A DNA stretch of 51,621 nt from Microbacteriaceae bacterium PS02066 (GCA_029959545.1 JASCPH010000017.1:1-51621), one strand, 5' to 3'; positions 34,714 to 44,082 are shown, counted from the first letter of the stretch. The notes: generated by a model from the letters alone, not told the origin. A program made the numbers and translations.

Positions 34714-36228
34714 ATGACAGAAACACCCCCGTCCACCGACGAGCAGCGGCTCGACGACGTCGACCGGGTGCTCTCGCGAGCGGACTCTCGCGCACGGATG
34801 CGCGGCCCCGTGGCCGGAGCGCAGGCGCTGCAGGATGCGGCGACCGTCGCCGACGGCTTCGGCGACGGCGATCAGTTCGACCGCGAGGAGCGCCAGGCGC
34901 TGCGCCGCGTCGGAGGCCTGTCGACCGAGCTCGAGGACGTCACGGAGGTCGAGTACCGCCAGCTGCGGCTCGAGAACGTCGTCCTCGTGGGCGTCCACCC
35001 GCAGGGGGCGACCGAGGACGCCGAGAACTCGCTGCGCGAGCTCGCAGCCCTCGCCGAGACGGCGGGCGCCGTCGTCCTCGACGGCGTGCTGCAGCGCCGA
35101 CCGCATCCCGACCCCGCGACGTACATCGGTCGGGGCAAGGCGGAGGAGCTGCGCGACATCGTGGCGGCCGTCGGTGCCGACACCGTCATCGCCGACACCG
35201 AGCTCGCCGCCAGCCAGCGGCGCGCGCTCGAAGACGTCGTCAAGGTCAAGGTGATCGATCGCACCACAGTGATCCTCGACATCTTCAGCCAGCACGCGAA
35301 GAGCCGCGAGGGCAAGGCGCAGGTCGAGCTCGCGCAGCTCGAGTACCTTCTGCCGCGCCTGCGCGGTTGGGGTGAGTCGATGAGCCGGCAGGCCGGCGGT
35401 CAGGTCGGCGCCGGCGGTGCCGGTATGGGCTCGCGCGGACCCGGTGAGACGAAGATCGAGCTCGACCGCCGCCGCATCCGCACCCGGATGGCGCAGCTAC
35501 GTCGTCAGATCCGGGACTTCGCCCCGGCCCGTGACGCCAAGCGTGCCGAGCGCAAGCGCAACACGATCCCTGCCGTGGCGATCGCCGGGTACACGAACGC
35601 CGGCAAGTCCAGCCTCCTGAACCGCCTCACACGCGCGGGCGTCCTGGTGGAGAACGCGCTGTTCGCCACGCTGGATGCCACCGTTCGACGCTCGGTGACC
35701 GAGGACGGGCGCATCTACACGCTGACCGACACCGTCGGGTTCGTCCGCAATCTCCCGCACCAGCTGGTCGAGGCGTTCCGTTCGACGCTCGAGGAGGTCG
35801 GCGACGCCGACGTCATCGTGCACGTCGTCGACGGCTCGCATCCCGATCCCGCCGCGCAGCTGGCCACCGTCCACGACGTGATCGGCGACGTGGGGGCGCG
35901 CGACACGCGTGAGATCGTCGTGTTCAACAAGGCCGACCTCATCGACGACGACGCGCGGCTCCTGCTGCGGGGTCTCGTGCCCGCAGCGGTGTTCGTGTCG
36001 TCTCGCACGGGCGAGGGCATCGACGAGCTCCGTCGGGTCATCGAGGATGCGCTTCCGTTGCCGGAGGTCGAGCTGCGGGTCCTGCTGCCGTACGATCGCG
36101 GCGACCTGGTCTCGGCCGTGCACGAGCACGGGATGATCTACGAGGAGACGCACGAGGCGGAGGGCACAGCCCTGCACGCTCGTGTCGGCGCCGCGCTCGC
36201 CGGCAGGCTCGAGGACTTCCTCGCCTGA
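34714..36228 (+). CDS. hflX: Ribosome-associated GTPase HflX
   Basis: GTPase (504 aa) that splits stalled or heat-damaged 70S ribosomes. The N-terminal HflX domain includes GVLQRRPHPDPATYIGRGKA, the loop that reaches the peptidyl transferase centre, and a glycine-rich linker (GGQVGAGGAGMGSRGPGETK). The G domain has G1 GYTNAGKSS, G3 DTVGFVRNLP and G4 NKAD. The C-terminal domain is short. ATG 34714 follows AAAGGAAACG. A TAGAGT -10 near 34676-34681 gives a leader of about 27 nt. The stop lies 8 bp from the convergent S9 peptidase gene. Confidence 0.95.
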   Translation: MTETPPSTDEQRLDDVDRVLSRADSRARMRGPVAGAQALQDAATVADGFGDGDQFDREERQALRRVGGLSTELEDVTEVEYRQLRLENVVLVGVHPQGATEDAENSLRELAALAETAGAVVLDGVLQRRPHPDPATYIGRGKAEELRDIVAAVGADTVIADTELAASQRRALEDVVKVKVIDRTTVILDIFSQHAKSREGKAQVELAQLEYLLPRLRGWGESMSRQAGGQVGAGGAGMGSRGPGETKIELDRRRIRTRMAQLRRQIRDFAPARDAKRAERKRNTIPAVAIAGYTNAGKSSLLNRLTRAGVLVENALFATLDATVRRSVTEDGRIYTLTDTVGFVRNLPHQLVEAFRSTLEEVGDADVIVHVVDGSHPDPAAQLATVHDVIGDVGARDTREIVVFNKADLIDDDARLLLRGLVPAAVFVSSRTGEGIDELRRVIEDALPLPEVELRVLLPYDRGDLVSAVHEHGMIYEETHEAEGTALHARVGAALAGRLEDFLA

Positions 36229-36235
36229 GCCCCGC

Positions 36236-38374
36236 TCACTCGCCGTCGAGGGCGGGCAGGAGCACGAACAGCTCCGGATCATCCGCCGTGGCGGTGAAGC
36301 CCGCCCGTCGGAGGGTCTCGGTCCACTCCGAGGTGCGGGGGCGGGCGAACAGGGGCCGCACAGGCTCGCGGGAGACGACGACGCCGAGGTCGCGATCCGC
36401 GTGCTCGGTGTGAGTCTCGTGGTCGATGAACACCTCTCGCCCGTCCGGACCGTCGGCGACGCGCAACGCGCCGATCGAGAGCGCAAGCTCGGGCGCGTCC
36501 GCGGCGAAGCCGAACACCTCGCCGAGGAACGCGAGCTCCGAGGTGAGGGCGTCGATGGTCGTCTCCCGGCGTCGGAACCCGTGTCCCTCGCCCTCGTACA
36601 GGACGTAGGCGTGCGGGACGCCGTGGTGGCGCAGCGCGTCGCGGATGGCCTCGGCCTGCGCGGGCGGGACGACCCGGTCCTCGGTGCCCTGCAGGATCAG
36701 CAACGGCACCCGGAAGCGTTCGGGATGCGTCAACGGCGAGCGTTCGACGTAGACCTCCTCCGTCTCCGGCAGAGGACCGATGAGCCCGTCGAGATAGCGC
36801 GACTCGAACTCGTGCGTATCCGCCACGAGCGCGCGTGCGTCGCCGACGCCGTAGCGGGAGATTCCCGCGGCGAAGATGTCGCCGCCCGTCAGCGCCGACA
36901 GCACCGTCCAGCCGCCGGCCGACCCTCCCTCGATCGCGAGGCGGTCCGGGTCTGCGAGGCCGGCCGCGGCGAGGTGTCGGGCCGCCGCGATCACGTCGTC
37001 CACGTCGGCGACGCCCCACTGGCCGCGCAGCCGCTCACGGTAGGCGCGCCCGTAGCCGGTCGATCCGGAGTAGTTGACATCGAGCACTCCGATGCCCCGG
37101 CTCGTGAAGAAGGCGATCTTGCGGGACGCAGCGGGACCCACGTGCGCGGTCGGACCGCCGTGCACCCACACGAGGCAGGGGGCGAGCTCGTCGTCGGGCC
37201 CGCGGAGCTCCGGATGCGTCGGCGGGTAGAAGTAGGCGTGCACGGGACCGTGGACTCCGTCGGCGGTCATCGTGCGGGGTGCGGGCAACCACGCTTCGAG
37301 CGCGGAGAGGTCGTCGCCGGCCAGCCGTTCCGGCGGTGCCGCGCCGTCCGCATCCACGAGCCAGAGTCCGAGCGGGGCGGATGCGGAAGCCGTCGTGACG
37401 AGCAGGCGCGTACCGCGCGCATCCTCGAGGAATGTCTGGGAGGCACCGTCCACGCCGACGGAGCGGATCGTGCCGTCGGCGGGATCGATCACCACCACCG
37501 AGTCCTCGCCGTTCGTGCGCACAGCGACGATCCGTCCGTCCTCGAGCGGCGCGAACCACCGCATCCCGAGCGTCCACAGCGCGCCGCCGGTGTCGGCGTC
37601 GTCGTGGGTGAGGGTGCTGTGCTCGCCGGTGTCCGGGCGCACGCGCTGGACCTGCCACCGCCCCGACGCGTCGTCGAGGTACAGCAGCTCGTCGGAACCG
37701 CTCCACACCGGTTGGAGGGCCGACGCCGCGCCGTCCGTCACGCTCATCGCGTCGACGACCACACCGTCGCGCAGCCGCCCGACGCGCAGGCGGGTGCGGT
37801 CCCAGGGCAGGTCGGGGTGATTCCAGCCGATCCAGGCGAGATGGCGACCGTCAGGGGACAGCGCGGGCTGGGCGACGAAGTCGTCACCGTCGGCGACGAC
37901 GCGCGCGCCGGAGCCGTCCAGCGCGATCTCCACGATGGCTCGTTCCCCTCCGGAGGCTGCCGTGCGCTCCCGCACTGCGAGCAGACGCCCCGCGGCCCAC
38001 ACGAGGCCGCCGAACGCCGTGTCGTCCTCACCGGGCGTGAGGGGCATCGGGGCGCCGTCGTCATCGAGCGCGTACACGCGCTGGTCGCTGCCCTCCACGA
38101 ACAGCAGCCGGCCGTCGTCGGTGGCGCACCACGCGCCACCGCCGTACTCGTGCACGCGCGAGCGCGCACTCCAGGGCGCGGGGAGGACGTCGCGGGTCCC
38201 TCCGTCCCCCTGACGGCGGCGAACCGCCATCCGCCCGCCCTCGTCCGGCACCGACTGGGCCCACCAGATCTCGTCGCCGACGAAACGCGCGCCGTCGAAG
38301 CGGGTCGCGGCGCCCGCGACGTCGGCGGCTGAGATGGGGGACGGCCAGGAACCGTAAGAGCTGGAGGCGGTCAT
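36236..38374 (-). CDS. S9 family serine peptidase (prolyl oligopeptidase-like)
   Basis: Cytoplasmic peptidase of 712 aa. The first ~440 residues are a beta-propeller-like region (repeated D-G-x-W/L strands such as SPDGRHLAWIGWN). The alpha/beta-hydrolase catalytic domain follows. The nucleophile is the Ser of IEGGSAGGWTVL near residue 515, the Asp is in LQGTEDRVVPP near 600, and the His is in YEGEGHGF near 635. The order fits dipeptidyl aminopeptidases/acylaminoacyl peptidases (S9C). No signal peptide. TAGCGT (38381-38386, reverse strand) is exactly 6 nt from ATG 38374. Downstream of lexA on the same strand but with its own promoter. Confidence 0.92.
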   Translation of the reverse strand: MTASSSYGSWPSPISAADVAGAATRFDGARFVGDEIWWAQSVPDEGGRMAVRRRQGDGGTRDVLPAPWSARSRVHEYGGGAWCATDDGRLLFVEGSDQRVYALDDDGAPMPLTPGEDDTAFGGLVWAAGRLLAVRERTAASGGERAIVEIALDGSGARVVADGDDFVAQPALSPDGRHLAWIGWNHPDLPWDRTRLRVGRLRDGVVVDAMSVTDGAASALQPVWSGSDELLYLDDASGRWQVQRVRPDTGEHSTLTHDDADTGGALWTLGMRWFAPLEDGRIVAVRTNGEDSVVVIDPADGTIRSVGVDGASQTFLEDARGTRLLVTTASASAPLGLWLVDADGAAPPERLAGDDLSALEAWLPAPRTMTADGVHGPVHAYFYPPTHPELRGPDDELAPCLVWVHGGPTAHVGPAASRKIAFFTSRGIGVLDVNYSGSTGYGRAYRERLRGQWGVADVDDVIAAARHLAAAGLADPDRLAIEGGSAGGWTVLSALTGGDIFAAGISRYGVGDARALVADTHEFESRYLDGLIGPLPETEEVYVERSPLTHPERFRVPLLILQGTEDRVVPPAQAEAIRDALRHHGVPHAYVLYEGEGHGFRRRETTIDALTSELAFLGEVFGFAADAPELALSIGALRVADGPDGREVFIDHETHTEHADRDLGVVVSREPVRPLFARPRTSEWTETLRRAGFTATADDPELFVLLPALDGE

Positions 38375-38433
38375 GTCTCCACGCTACGCGGCGGCCCGCC
38401 GACAGCCCAGCGGAAGGAGGGGAGTCGAAGAGG

Positions 38434-39105
38434 TCAGACGGCGCGCATCAGCGCGACGACCTTTCCGAGGACGACGGCGTCGTCGCCGAGGATCGGCTCG
38501 AAGGCCGTGTTGCGCGGCAGCAGCCACACGTGTCCGTCGCGGCGCCGGAACGTCTTCACGGTCGCCTCCCCGTCGAGCATCGCGGCGACGATGTCGCCGT
38601 TGTCCGCCGTCGGCTGCGAACGCACCACGACCCAATCGCCGTCGCAGATCGCGGCGTCGATCATCGAGTCTCCCGACACCTTCAGCATGAACAGGTCGCC
38701 CTTGCCCACGAGCTGGCGAGGCAGCGGGAAGATCTCTTCGACCTGCTGGTCGGCCGTGATCGGCACGCCCGCCGCGATCCGACCCACGAGAGGGACCAGA
38801 GCGGCGTCGCCCACGGCGGGGGCCGCATCGGCCGGGTTCTCCGTGGCGGTGCCCGGCAGGTCGATCAGGACCTCCATGGCGCGCGTCTTGCCGGGGTCGC
38901 GCCGCAGGTAGCCGGAGAGCTCCAGCTGGTTGAGCTGGTGAGTGACGCTCGAGAGCGACTTCAGTCCGACCGCGTCTCCGATCTCGCGCATGCTCGGCGG
39001 GTAACCGTGGCGTGCGATCGAGTGCTGGATGACCTCGAGGATCGCGAGCTGCTTGTCGCTGAGGCTCTTGCGCCGGCGGGTCTGCGGCTTCTGGTTGGTG
39101 GCCAT
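38434..39105 (-). CDS. lexA: SOS repressor LexA
   Basis: Transcriptional repressor and self-cleaving S24 protease (223 aa). The N-terminal winged HTH contains [14 protein letters not shown] and [20 protein letters not shown]. The Ala-Gly cleavage site is in [10 protein letters not shown], the catalytic Ser in VSGDSMID and the Lys in [12 protein letters not shown] 39105 follows GGGAG with about 7-nt spacing. A TACGGT -10 at 39172-39177 (reverse strand) gives a 60-nt leader, where only half an SOS box (GTTCGAA near 39131) is visible. Divergent from the LysM gene, the standard arrangement in Gram-positive SOS loci. Confidence 0.96.
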   Translation of the reverse strand: MATNQKPQTRRRKSLSDKQLAILEVIQHSIARHGYPPSMREIGDAVGLKSLSSVTHQLNQLELSGYLRRDPGKTRAMEVLIDLPGTATENPADAAPAVGDAALVPLVGRIAAGVPITADQQVEEIFPLPRQLVGKGDLFMLKVSGDSMIDAAICDGDWVVVRSQPTADNGDIVAAMLDGEATVKTFRRRDGHVWLLPRNTAFEPILGDDAVVLGKVVALMRAV

Positions 39106-39249
39106 ACGGCGCTCCCGTCGGGTCGGCTCCGTTCGAATGTCGGAGGTCGGTGATTCGGTGTCCTCAGCCAAACCGTAGCGGGAATCGGCGGCGATCCAGT
39201 CCTTGGACAGGGCGTGTCGTCTTCGAAACTCAGCCGGTTGTGCGATCGC

Positions 39250-39281
39250 TTGACAGTACCGTAAATCGAAGATAGCTTCGG
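39250..39281 (+). promoter_or_regulatory. Promoter with overlapping SOS-like palindrome
   Basis: TTGACA (39250-39255), a 17-bp spacer and TAGCTT (39273-39278) form the most consensus-like promoter in the window. The palindrome TCGAAGATAGCTTCGG (39266-39281) overlaps the -10. It resembles a LexA box (TCGAAC-N4-GTTCGA), with the inner C/G replaced by G/C on both sides; the recA box shares the same left half. A LexA bound here would block transcription of the LysM gene. Confidence 0.7.
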
Positions 39282-39334
39282 AAGAGAAGTTCGTACCCGG
39301 CTCTCCCGGCCGGAGGGTCGGGTACGAATCTCTT
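39282..39334 (+). promoter_or_regulatory. 22-bp stem-loop in LysM gene leader
   Basis: Nested inverted repeat starting almost at the predicted transcription start: AAGAGA/TCTCTT (39282-39287 with 39329-39334), a 2-nt bulge, TTCGTACCCG/CGGGTACGAA (39290-39299 with 39319-39328), and an inner CTCTCC/GGAGGG stem (39301-39306 with 39312-39317, one G-U) with loop CGGCC. It ends 9 nt before the AAGGAG ribosome site. Confidence 0.75.
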
Positions 39335-39354
39335 CCCGTCCTGAAGGAGTCGTC

Positions 39355-39708
39355 ATGAGCACGATCGAGTTCGCCGCCCCCGTCGCCACCCGCCTGCGCC
39401 TGACCGCGCGCGGTCGTCGGGTGCTCGCCTGGCTCGTCGCTCTGCCCGTCGTCGCGGCGGTGGCCGTCGGTGTGATCAGCGGTGGATCCGCGCTCGCCTC
39501 CCGCGAGCCCAGCGCAGCCGCCGGCTCGTTCGAGATGGTGACAGTGATGGCCGGGGAGTCGCTGTGGTCGATCGCGGAGGAGGTCGCGCCGCAGGACGAC
39601 CCGCGTGACGTCGTCGACGCGATCATGCGGCTCAACACCCTCCCGGGCGCGCAGGTGAGCGCTGGTCAGCGTCTGGCGATCCCGGCGGAGTACACCTCGG
39701 GCGAGTGA
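39355..39708 (+). CDS. LysM-domain SOS cell-division inhibitor (ChiZ/DivS/YneA-type)
   Basis: 117-aa membrane-anchored protein. A basic N-terminus precedes a transmembrane helix (about residues 24-47, [18 protein letters not shown]). One extracytoplasmic LysM domain follows (residues about 60-110: [18 protein letters not shown], then [17 protein letters not shown]). This is the layout of M. tuberculosis ChiZ (Rv2719c), C. glutamicum DivS and B. subtilis YneA, all encoded next to and divergent from lexA and induced in the SOS response to delay division. Family assignment rests on layout and locus; sequence similarity among these proteins is low. ATG 39355 follows AAGGAG with 5-nt spacing. Confidence 0.82.
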   Translation: MSTIEFAAPVATRLRLTARGRRVLAWLVALPVVAAVAVGVISGGSALASREPSAAAGSFEMVTVMAGESLWSIAEEVAPQDDPRDVVDAIMRLNTLPGAQVSAGQRLAIPAEYTSGE

Positions 39709-39736
39709 GGCGCTGCGCGGTTCTACGATGGACCGC

Positions 39737-40822
39737 GTGACCATCAGCCTCGATGATTTGCCGATCCGCGACGACCTGCGCGGGCTCAAGCCCTACGGTG
39801 CCCCCCAAGCGCCGCTTCCGGTGGCGTTGAACGTCAACGAGAACACGCATCCGGTCCCGGCTGACGTGTCGGCCGACATCCTCGCGTCGATCGGCGCCGC
39901 TCTCGAACAGGTCAACCGCTATCCCGACCGCGAGTTCACGCACTTGCGCGAGGCGTTCGCCCGATATCTGGGCGGCGGGTTGACGGCGGAGCAGATCTGG
40001 GCGGCGAACGGATCCAACGAGGTGCTGCAGCACGTCCTGCAGGCGTTCGCGGGTCCTGGGCGCACGGCCTTCGGCTTCGCCCCCACGTACTCGATGTATC
40101 CCCTGCTGACCCGGGCGACGGGGGCGAGCTGGGTCGCCGGGACACGTGCCGACGACTACAGCCTGAGTGCCTCATCCGCCGCGGAGCAGGTGCGTCAGGA
40201 GGACCCGGACGTGATCTTCCTCTGCGCGCCGAACAATCCCACCGGCACGCCGATGACGCTCGACGTCATCGAGGCGGTGTACGCCGCCAGCCGCGGCATC
40301 GTCATCGTGGACGAGGCGTATCAGGAGTTCGCCCCGCGGGGCACCGTGTCGGCGACCTCTCTCCTGCCCGGGCGCGAGCGGCTCGTCGTCTCCCGCACGA
40401 TGAGCAAGGCGTTCGCCTTCGCGGGTGCGCGCGTGGGCTACCTCGCCGCCGATCCCGCCGTCGTCGACGCGCTTCGTCTGGTGCGACTGCCGTACCACCT
40501 CAGCGCGCTGACCCAGGCGGCGGCGGAGGCGGCGCTGCGTCACGCCGACACGATGCTCGGCATGGTCGACGAGATCGTCGCCCAGCGCGATCGCATCAGT
40601 CGCGAGCTGACCGCGATGGGGTACCGCCCGCACGAATCGTGGACCAACTTCGTGCTGTTCGGCGGTGTCACCGACCCCGCGGCTGTGTGGCAGGCGCTCT
40701 ACGAGCGCGGCGTCCTCATCCGCGACGTCGGCATCCCCGGCCACCTGCGTGTCACGGCGGGAACCGAGGCCGAGATGACCGCGTTCCTGGCTGCCATGGC
40801 GTCGATAGACTCGCAGGCATGA
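39737..40822 (+). CDS. hisC: Histidinol-phosphate aminotransferase
   Basis: PLP-dependent class II aminotransferase (361 aa) of histidine synthesis. It opens with [14 protein letters not shown], typical of His[11 protein letters not shown] carries the substrate-binding Asn/Glu region. [10 protein letters not shown] and IVDEAYQEF hold the PLP-binding Asn and Asp, and the Schiff-base Lys is in [17 protein letters not shown] near residue 223. GTG 39737 is preferred: TACGAT (39724-39729) lies 7 nt upstream and overlaps the alternative ATG 39728. First gene of hisC-hisB-hisH-priA; hisG, hisD, hisF and hisI/E are not in the window. Confidence 0.94.
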   Translation: MTISLDDLPIRDDLRGLKPYGAPQAPLPVALNVNENTHPVPADVSADILASIGAALEQVNRYPDREFTHLREAFARYLGGGLTAEQIWAANGSNEVLQHVLQAFAGPGRTAFGFAPTYSMYPLLTRATGASWVAGTRADDYSLSASSAAEQVRQEDPDVIFLCAPNNPTGTPMTLDVIEAVYAASRGIVIVDEAYQEFAPRGTVSATSLLPGRERLVVSRTMSKAFAFAGARVGYLAADPAVVDALRLVRLPYHLSALTQAAAEAALRHADTMLGMVDEIVAQRDRISRELTAMGYRPHESWTNFVLFGGVTDPAAVWQALYERGVLIRDVGIPGHLRVTAGTEAEMTAFLAAMASIDSQA

Positions 40823-41436
40823 CCGCGCAGCCCGTCCCTCACCGCACTGCAGAGCTCAGCCGGGCCACGAGCGAGTCGCAGATCGAGCTCTCGCTCGACC
40901 TCGACGGCACCGGGAAGAGCTCGATCTCGACGAGCGTTCCGTTCTTCGATCACCTGTTGACGGCGTTCGCCAAGCACTCCCTCACCGATCTGACGGTGCG
41001 GGCCACGGGTGACACCCACATCGACGCGCACCACACCGTGGAGGATGTCTCGATCGTGCTCGGTCAGGCCATCCGGGCCGCGCTGGGGGACAAGAGCGGT
41101 ATCGCGCGCTACGGCGACGCGCTCGTGCCCCTGGACGAGGCGCTCGCACAGGCGGTCGTCGACATCAGCGGTCGTCCCTACCTCGTCCACCACGGTGAGC
41201 CCGAGGGGTACGCCTTCCACCTGATCGGCGGCCACTTCACCGGGTCCCTCGTGCGACACGCGTTCGAGGCGATCGCCTACAACGCCGCGCTCACGGTGCA
41301 CGTCCGCGTGCTCGGCGGTCGCGACCCGCACCACATCGCCGAGGCGGAGTTCAAGGCGTTCGCGCGCGCCTTCCGCCAGGCCAAGGCGCTCGACCCGCTG
41401 GTCGACGGCATTCCCAGCACGAAGGGCGCCCTGTGA
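40819..41436 (+). CDS. hisB: Imidazoleglycerol-phosphate dehydratase
   Basis: Monofunctional Mn-dependent dehydratase (205 aa) for the sixth step of histidine synthesis; the phosphatase half of enteric HisB is absent, as expected outside enterics. Metal motifs are [10 protein letters not shown] near residue 70 and [16 protein letters not shown] near 175. [17 protein letters not shown] is also diagnostic. The ATG at 40819 overlaps the hisC stop (ATGA). TAGACT (40806-40811), 7 nt upstream inside hisC, could provide an internal promoter. Confidence 0.96.
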   Translation: MTAQPVPHRTAELSRATSESQIELSLDLDGTGKSSISTSVPFFDHLLTAFAKHSLTDLTVRATGDTHIDAHHTVEDVSIVLGQAIRAALGDKSGIARYGDALVPLDEALAQAVVDISGRPYLVHHGEPEGYAFHLIGGHFTGSLVRHAFEAIAYNAALTVHVRVLGGRDPHHIAEAEFKAFARAFRQAKALDPLVDGIPSTKGAL

Positions 41437-42077
41437 CCGACGCTCCGCTCGTCGCGGTCCTGGACTACGGGTCGGGCAACGTCCACTCCGCCGTCAAGGC
41501 GCTGGCCGCTGCCGGCGCCGACGCGCGGCTGACTGCCGACCGCGGCCTGATCCAGGATGCAGACGGCCTGCTCGTACCGGGTGTGGGGGCCTTCCGAGCG
41601 GTGGCAGAGGCCCTGCGGGCCAGCAAGGGTGACGAGCTGATCGGCCGGCGCTTGGCCGGAGGACGTGCCGTCCTGGGCATCTGCGTCGGCATGCAGGTGC
41701 TCTTCGAGCACGGCGTCGAACGCGGAGACGCGACCGACGGGTTGGGGGAGTGGCCCGGAACGGTCACCGAGCTCGACGCCCCCGTGCTGCCGCACATGGG
41801 CTGGAACACGGTCTCGCCGGAGGCGGGCTCGCGCCTGTTCGCGGGGCTGGAGGACGAGCGCTTCTACTTCGTCCACTCCTTCGCAGCGCAGCAGTGGACG
41901 ATGCCGCCGCAGGCGCCGTTCGCCGAACCGGTGCTCACGTGGACCACGCACGGCTCCCCGTTCCTCGCCGCCGTGGAGAACGGGCCGCTCAGCGCGACGC
42001 AGTTCCACCCCGAGAAGTCGGGTGCTGCGGGCATCCGTCTGCTCTCCAATTGGATCAGCACACTACGACCCCAGTAG
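41433..42077 (+). CDS. hisH: Imidazole glycerol phosphate synthase subunit HisH
   Basis: Glutaminase subunit (214 aa) that feeds ammonia to HisF. Class I glutamine amidotransferase triad: nucleophile Cys in [13 protein letters not shown] near residue 84, and His and Glu in [11 protein letters not shown] near 192-194. [16 protein letters not shown] at the N-terminus is typical. The GTG start overlaps the hisB stop. The partner hisF is not within the 50 kb, so it must be elsewhere or further along the chromosome. The TAG stop (42075-42077) is the beginning of a TAGTCT -10-like hexamer. Confidence 0.95.
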   Translation: MTDAPLVAVLDYGSGNVHSAVKALAAAGADARLTADRGLIQDADGLLVPGVGAFRAVAEALRASKGDELIGRRLAGGRAVLGICVGMQVLFEHGVERGDATDGLGEWPGTVTELDAPVLPHMGWNTVSPEAGSRLFAGLEDERFYFVHSFAAQQWTMPPQAPFAEPVLTWTTHGSPFLAAVENGPLSATQFHPEKSGAAGIRLLSNWISTLRPQ

Positions 42078-42127
42078 TCTCTTACCTCGTGCCGCACGCC
42101 GGGGATCCGCCGGGTGCGCGAGCGCAC
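42075..42127 (+). promoter_or_regulatory. Possible internal promoter before priA
   Basis: TAGTCT at 42075-42080 includes the hisH stop codon and could be a -10, predicting a start near 42087. The leader then holds the inverted repeat GTGCGC-GA-GCGCAC (42114-42127) immediately before the GAGGAG ribosome site of priA. The 2-nt centre is too small for an RNA loop without opening a pair, so it may equally be a DNA palindrome. Confidence 0.4.
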
Positions 42128-42135
42128 GAGGAGCC

Positions 42136-42882
42136 ATGAACGATTTCGCGTCCACCCCTGAACTCATCCTTCTGCCTGCGGTCGATGTCGCCGACGGGAA
42201 GGCCGTCCGCCTCACCCAGGGCGAGGCCGGCAGCGAGACCAGCTATGGCGACCCGGTCGATGCCGCCGTCGAGTGGGCGCGGCAGGGCGCGCAGTGGATC
42301 CATCTCGTCGACCTCGACGCGGCGTTCGGTCGCGGCAACAATGCGGCCGTGATGCGTCGTGTCATCAAGCAGGTCAAGGGCGTGCAGGTCGAGCTGTCGG
42401 GCGGGATCCGCGACGACGAGAGCCTCGACGCCGCCCTCGAGTCGGGCGCCGCGCGCATCAACCTCGGCACGGCGGCACTGGAGAACCCCGAGTGGGCGGC
42501 CGACGTCATCGGCCGCTACGGCGAGGCCGTCGCCGTCGGCCTGGACGTGCGGGGCACGACCCTCGCCGCCCGCGGGTGGACCCGCGAGGGCGGCGACCTC
42601 TGGGCCGTGCTCGACCGCCTGGAGGATGCGGGCTGCAGCCGCTACGTCGTGACGGACGTCACGAAGGACGGAACGCTGCGCGGCCCGAACGTGGAACTGC
42701 TGCGCGAGGTCACGACGCGCACCCCCAAGCCGGTCGTCGCCTCGGGCGGGATCTCGAGCCTCGACGACATCGCCGCGCTTCGCGAGCTGGTGCCGCTGGG
42801 CGTCGAGGGCGCCATCGTGGGCAAGGCCCTCTACGCCGGCGCGTTCACGCTGGCCGAGGCGCTGGATGTCGCAGGGCGCTGA
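42136..42882 (+). CDS. priA: Bifunctional HisA/TrpF isomerase PriA
   Basis: Beta/alpha-barrel isomerase (248 aa). The sequence is of the actinobacterial PriA kind that acts on both ProFAR (histidine) and PRA (tryptophan): [34 protein letters not shown] in place of the HisA-type loop, [13 protein letters not shown], and the C-terminal half with [14 protein letters not shown] and [15 protein letters not shown]. Catalytic Asp residues are those of AVDVADG and [12 protein letters not shown] 42136 follows GAGGAG by 4 nt. The dual role is known for the family and inferred here from these motifs. The 3' end overlaps the SseB gene by 17 bp. Confidence 0.93.
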   Translation: MNDFASTPELILLPAVDVADGKAVRLTQGEAGSETSYGDPVDAAVEWARQGAQWIHLVDLDAAFGRGNNAAVMRRVIKQVKGVQVELSGGIRDDESLDAALESGAARINLGTAALENPEWAADVIGRYGEAVAVGLDVRGTTLAARGWTREGGDLWAVLDRLEDAGCSRYVVTDVTKDGTLRGPNVELLREVTTRTPKPVVASGGISSLDDIAALRELVPLGVEGAIVGKALYAGAFTLAEALDVAGR

Positions 42883-43642
42883 CGCGAGCTGCGGACACGA
42901 CTCCGCGGGCGTTCCCTGGGAGGGGCGCCGTTTTCAGCCGAACACCCACGCGGGTGACGACGGCTCCGCGGATGCGACGCTGCTCGCTGCGCTGACCGCG
43001 TTCCGCGCGGGCGAGGGCGACGCCGTCGCTGTCGTCGACGCCTATCGCCACGCTCGCCTGCTGATCCCCCTCATCGCCGAGAAGGGGGAGGAAGGTACGG
43101 CTCCGGGCGGGATGCGCGTGGACAAGACGCAGGAGCTGTCGATCGTCACGGTCGCCGGACCCGACGGACGCCGCGTCCTTCCGGTGTTCAGCTCCGTAGA
43201 GACCATGGCCCGGTGGGACCGGTCGGCGAGGCCCGTGCCTGCCGACGGCGTCCGCACCGCACTCGCGGCCGCCGACGACGACACCGATCTGATCGTCATC
43301 GATCCGGGCTCTCCCACGGAGTTCGTGCTGCGCCGGCCCGCCGTCTGGGCGATCGGTCAGGAGCACGCGTGGGAGCCGAGCCCGGTGTCGCCCGAGGTCT
43401 TCGCGGGGCTGCAGGAGAGCATCGGCGGCGAGCTCGCCGTGCTCGACCTCTCGGTCGCCGCGGGCGACCCCGATGCGCGTCTGCGCGGTCCGGAGCTGAT
43501 CGTCGAGCTGCTCTTGGTCGATGGTCTCGACAAGGAGCAGCTCGACGCGGTCCTGGCCCGCCTCGCCCGCCGCTGGTCGGTCGATGACCGCGTCGCGGTG
43601 CTCGTCGACTCGTTGACGGTCAAGCTCCGCCGGTCGCGCTGA
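42866..43642 (+). CDS. SseB family protein
   Basis: 258-aa cytoplasmic protein with an SseB N-terminal domain (about residues 40-170: [43 protein letters not shown] and AIGQ). It is named after an enterobacterial enhanced-serine-sensitivity protein; its biochemical role is unknown. The C-terminal part is acidic with a final basic stretch. It overlaps priA by 17 bp and is commonly found at the end of this his segment in actinobacteria, so it is probably part of the his transcript. Convergent with the DUF1844 gene, 15 bp away. Confidence 0.85.
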   Translation: MSQGADASCGHDSAGVPWEGRRFQPNTHAGDDGSADATLLAALTAFRAGEGDAVAVVDAYRHARLLIPLIAEKGEEGTAPGGMRVDKTQELSIVTVAGPDGRRVLPVFSSVETMARWDRSARPVPADGVRTALAAADDDTDLIVIDPGSPTEFVLRRPAVWAIGQEHAWEPSPVSPEVFAGLQESIGGELAVLDLSVAAGDPDARLRGPELIVELLLVDGLDKEQLDAVLARLARRWSVDDRVAVLVDSLTVKLRRSR

Positions 43643-43657
43643 GCCGACCGCGTCCGC

Positions 43658-44068
43658 TCAGGTGACCGGGCCCGTCCACTTCTCGCCCGGACCCTTGCCG
43701 ATCGGGTCGGGGATCACCGATGCCTCGCGGAACGCGAGCTGCACCGAGCGCAGTCCGTCGCGCAGTGATCGCGCGTGCATGTCGCTGATCTCCGGCGCTC
43801 CGGCCGTGATGAGACCCGCGAGGGCATTGATGAGCTTGCGCGCCTCGTCGAGGTCGGTCTGCGTCTCGGGGTCGTCGGCGAGGCCCACCTTGACGGCCGC
43901 GGCGCTGAGCAGGTGCACGGCGGTGGTGGTGATGACCTCCACCGCGGGCACGTCCGCGATGTCGCGGGATGCCGCAGTGGCCGCGGCCTCCTGACGCTCC
44001 CAGCGCTCCTGGTTGGCGCGTGCCTGCGCGTCGATGTCGGCGGCCTGGTCGTACTCAGTCGAGTCCAC
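43658..44068 (-). CDS. DUF1844 domain protein
   Basis: 136-aa cytoplasmic protein of the DUF1844 family. The diagnostic part is VITTTAVHLLSAAAVKVGLADD followed by DLDEARKLINALAGLI and SDMHARSLRDGLRSVQLAFREA, largely helical. The N-terminal ~45 residues are charged and variable. The function is unknown; members usually adjoin infC in actinobacteria, as here. GTG 44068 is preferred to a start 23 codons upstream because the extra segment would cover the infC promoter region; AGAAAGAG lies about 5 nt before it. Confidence 0.82.
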   Translation of the reverse strand: MDSTEYDQAADIDAQARANQERWERQEAAATAASRDIADVPAVEVITTTAVHLLSAAAVKVGLADDPETQTDLDEARKLINALAGLITAGAPEISDMHARSLRDGLRSVQLAFREASVIPDPIGKGPGEKWTGPVT

Positions 44069-44082
44069 GTTGCTCTTTCTGC

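Noticed and set aside
36182..38332. 716-codon forward frame opposite the S9 peptidase
   Set aside because: The peptidase has a complete catalytic triad and a promoter; the forward frame is Arg/Gly/Ala-rich noise.
39106..39180. Full SOS box in front of lexA
   Set aside because: Only half-sites (GTTCGAA) are visible within the lexA leader; the second half does not match.
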